Source: Argentina anserina
Taxonomy: Eukaryota > Streptophyta > Magnoliopsida > Rosales > Rosaceae
Length of the DNA stretch: 64,000 nt
NCBI RefSeq assembly: GCF_933775445.1
Contig: NC_065872.1
Span: forward strand, 5,642,001 to 5,706,000
Reading direction: 5' to 3'
In this document: positions 61,914 to 64,000 of the stretch, one piece after another
Layout: every line of letters begins with the position of its first letter
Position numbering within the stretch: position 1 is the first letter of the stretch
Made by a program: the position numbers and the translations under genes
The notes under the pieces: model-generated
What the model was told of the DNA's origin: nothing
What the model saw: only the letters and a program-made list of their open reading frames with translations
Databases searched by the model: none

Positions 61914-64000
61914 TGTAATAACCCTAAATTTTAAAATAATATTTGGTTCAATTTAAATTCTGTTAAGTGGTGAAGTTTGATAAAAAATGAATGTGATGGT
62001 TGCGATACTTTGAAACGAAAAACGGAAACGTTTTTGGAACGATTATTAAGAAAAACGTTAAGTTTCCGAACGAAATTATCGACTTTTATTCTGTCGCTCG
62101 GTTGTGAAAACTTCCTTCGTGAAAGTTGTAGGGCTCATCGATACGAGTTCGTGAGTATGTGACGCATTCGAAACGGACGTCGTACGTAAAAGTTATTGAC
62201 GACGGAAGTTAGTTTCCGATTTTAGAGGGGGGGTATAAAAGGAAATTTTCAGCTAGGGTTCCCATAATTGGAAACCCATTCTTCTTTCCCTTCCGTCCGC
62301 CTCCATCATCTCTCTCTCTCGGTTCTCTCTCTCACCTATCGTGCTCTCCCCGAGTCTCTCCCTCTCACTGATCACTCACTCCCTCTCCCACTCACTGATT
62401 CACTTCTCCTTCTCCCTCTCACCGATTCACTTTCTTCCTCTCCCTCTCACCCGAAACTCACTCTCCTTCACCTCAGAAATCGCCTCCGTGCGATCTGCTT
62501 CCCTAGGCTGCTGTGACACACACCGCCCATCTCTTCGACACCGCAAGGACCCCTGCAATCACTCTTCAGCTCGCCAGCTCGAGCCTCGCCGCCGTGAGGA
62601 CGCCCGACGTCGCCAAGCAAATCGCCGCGCCGAGCTTCTCAGCCACCACCGAGCTAGAAGCGAGCACACTACCATCGATTAGGTGAGGGCTTGATTTTAT
62701 TTGGTTGTGTTGATTGTTGTTGTGAATTTGGTTTGAATCGGAGGTGGATTGATGGAGGATCGGAGGAGGAGGAGAGTTAGGGATACCGCCGCCTTAGGCG
62801 GCGTGTGTGGAGGTGTGGGGTGGCGTAGGGGCTGCCTAGGATCGGAGGAAGGAAGAGGGGAGAAAGGAGGAGGGTTTTGGGGTGGTGGCGACATCACACG
62901 CGCCGGTTTTGGGCCCGGCGCGTGGGCCCCACGTGCTGCCTGCCGGAGGTGGCGCGTGTACCCCACGCGCCGCCACGTGTGGCGGTCTGACAGTGTTTTC
63001 CGATAGGGGTATTTTGATAATTTACTTAAATGTAAATGTAAATTTTATTTACTACGGTAAATGTAATTAAATTTTACCTTCGGTAAATGTAAATATCAAT
63101 TACTTTTCAGTAAATGTAAAAAGTAATTTGTAAAAGGTGATTAGTAAATTTTATTTACTGAGATTGTATTTACATTTAAATAGTACGTATACGTACAAAA
63201 TACGTATTAATATTTATACGTATAGAAATACGTATATAATATTTATACGTACAAAAATACGTATTAATATTTATACGTACAGACAATACGTATATAATAT
63301 TTATACGTACAGAAATATGTATATAATATTTATACGTACATAAATACGTATTAATATTTATACGTACAGAGATACGTATATAATATTTATACGTACAGAA
63401 ATACGTATTAATAGTAACAGTGAACAGTAACATTGAACAGTAATTTCGTAAAACCGAAAATTGCTGAACAGTAACCGATTATTACTGTTTCGGCATTTAA
63501 AGGTTTACGAAACGATTCTAAATTCTTTTCTTATCTTTTCAAGGTGATCATTAAATCGAGGAAATGAATTATCATCGGGAATTGTGGAATTACGCTCGAG
63601 TCGATAAGGTGAGTAAAATCTCACGTATTTACGAATCTACCCTCGCGGTGATTCAATATTTTGCAAGGGTATTTAATAATGAATTACGAACATGTATACA
63701 ACATAGTGGACTACATATATACTGTATAAATGGTAATAAGTATATATATATATAGTTCATTATGTTATGTACTGTAAACTATATATATATTGTATAAATG
63801 GTAAATAAGTACGAATATATATAGTTTTCTATATAATATACTGTTATGAGTTTTATTGCGATTATATCGAGCATAATTTTGAAACGTACAATATGATGTG
63901 TGATTATTGTACGTGAGTTTAACATTGAGTTTGTTGAAAAGTTAATTTGTCTTTGGACGTGATTTAGTACAATATGATGTGAGATTATTGTACATGTGTG
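61914..64000 (+). repeat. Right LTR of the gypsy element (partial)
   Basis: Nearly identical to the left LTR but with indels: an extra stretch of about 30 bp near 62920-62955 and the loss of about 95 bp relative to left-LTR positions 55990-56085. The TACGTA-unit array (63183-63412) also differs in length. The window ends inside the LTR. Confidence 0.88.

Larger units (their letters stand above)
54181..64000 (+). mobile_element. Ty3/gypsy chromovirus-type (Tekay/Del-like) LTR retrotransposon, right LTR truncated by window
   Basis: The left LTR is 54181-57188 (about 3.0 kb, TG...CA) and the right LTR starts at 61914 and leaves the window after 2087 bp. A primer-binding site TGGTATCAGAGCC is at 57191-57203 (initiator tRNA-Met type) and a purine tract AAGGGGGG is just before the right LTR. 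Pol order protease, reverse transcriptase, RNase H, integrase is typical of Ty3/gypsy. A short chromodomain-like C-terminus and long LTRs point to the Tekay/Del group. The coding frame carries two nonsense codons and one frameshift, so this copy is inactive. Target duplications cannot be checked because the right end is missing. Confidence 0.9.

Noticed and set aside
1..64000. tRNA, rRNA, snRNA, known miRNA and CRISPR features
   Set aside because: Scanned by eye for B-box-like GGTTCGA motifs, common miRNA sequences and spaced repeats; matches fell in coding exons or were incomplete. A covariance-model search would be decisive.

Overview
This is nuclear DNA from a flowering plant. The genes have many short exons with GT-AG introns, AT-rich intergenic DNA and plant-specific families (SAUR, plant CCCH protein, GH9 cellulase). 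They are separated by plant transposable elements of the hAT, Mutator-like, Ty1/copia and Ty3/gypsy types. The proteins look eudicot; Rosaceae is my guess and is not proven by the sequence. There is no bacterial, organellar or CRISPR content.

Layout. 1-17.7 kb: a RanBP2-type zinc-finger gene (minus, runs off the left edge); a decayed GH9 endoglucanase pseudogene; an unrecognised coiled-coil gene; a YEATS-domain gene (YAF9/TAF14 type); a hAT element with a giant palindromic Mutator-like element inside it; a CAGGGCCGGC-type miniature element; a SAUR gene; and a tandem pair of palindromic repeats. 18.6-24.8 kb: a complete but non-autonomous Ty1/copia element (776-bp LTRs, 5-bp target duplication) lacking most of pol. 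25.1-26.9 kb: a hAT-like element with two other miniature elements nested in it. 30.3-33.9 kb: a CCCH zinc-finger gene (minus). 34.4-35.6 kb: a second foldback element. 37.8-39.6 kb: two miniature elements, the second ending about 220 bp before the GDP-mannose 4,6-dehydratase gene (39.8 kb). 41.5-48.1 kb: a BORCS5-like gene and a large LIF2/hnRNP R-like RNA-binding gene, divergently arranged with 294 bp between start codons. 51.0-51.75 kb: a histone H1 gene. 52.8-54.1 kb: a 12-bp-unit satellite. 54.2 kb to the right edge: a Ty3/gypsy chromovirus-type element with about 3-kb LTRs, its right LTR cut by the window end.

The genes do not form a pathway; this is a normal mixture of housekeeping and regulatory genes. 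Exon coordinates were derived by hand by joining reading frames across GT-AG sites, and each intact model sums to a whole number of codons. No clearly new biological system is visible. The observations most worth following are the nested transposons with intact target duplications, the fresh GH9 pseudogene, the coding minisatellite in the LIF2-like gene, and the strand-switching satellite.
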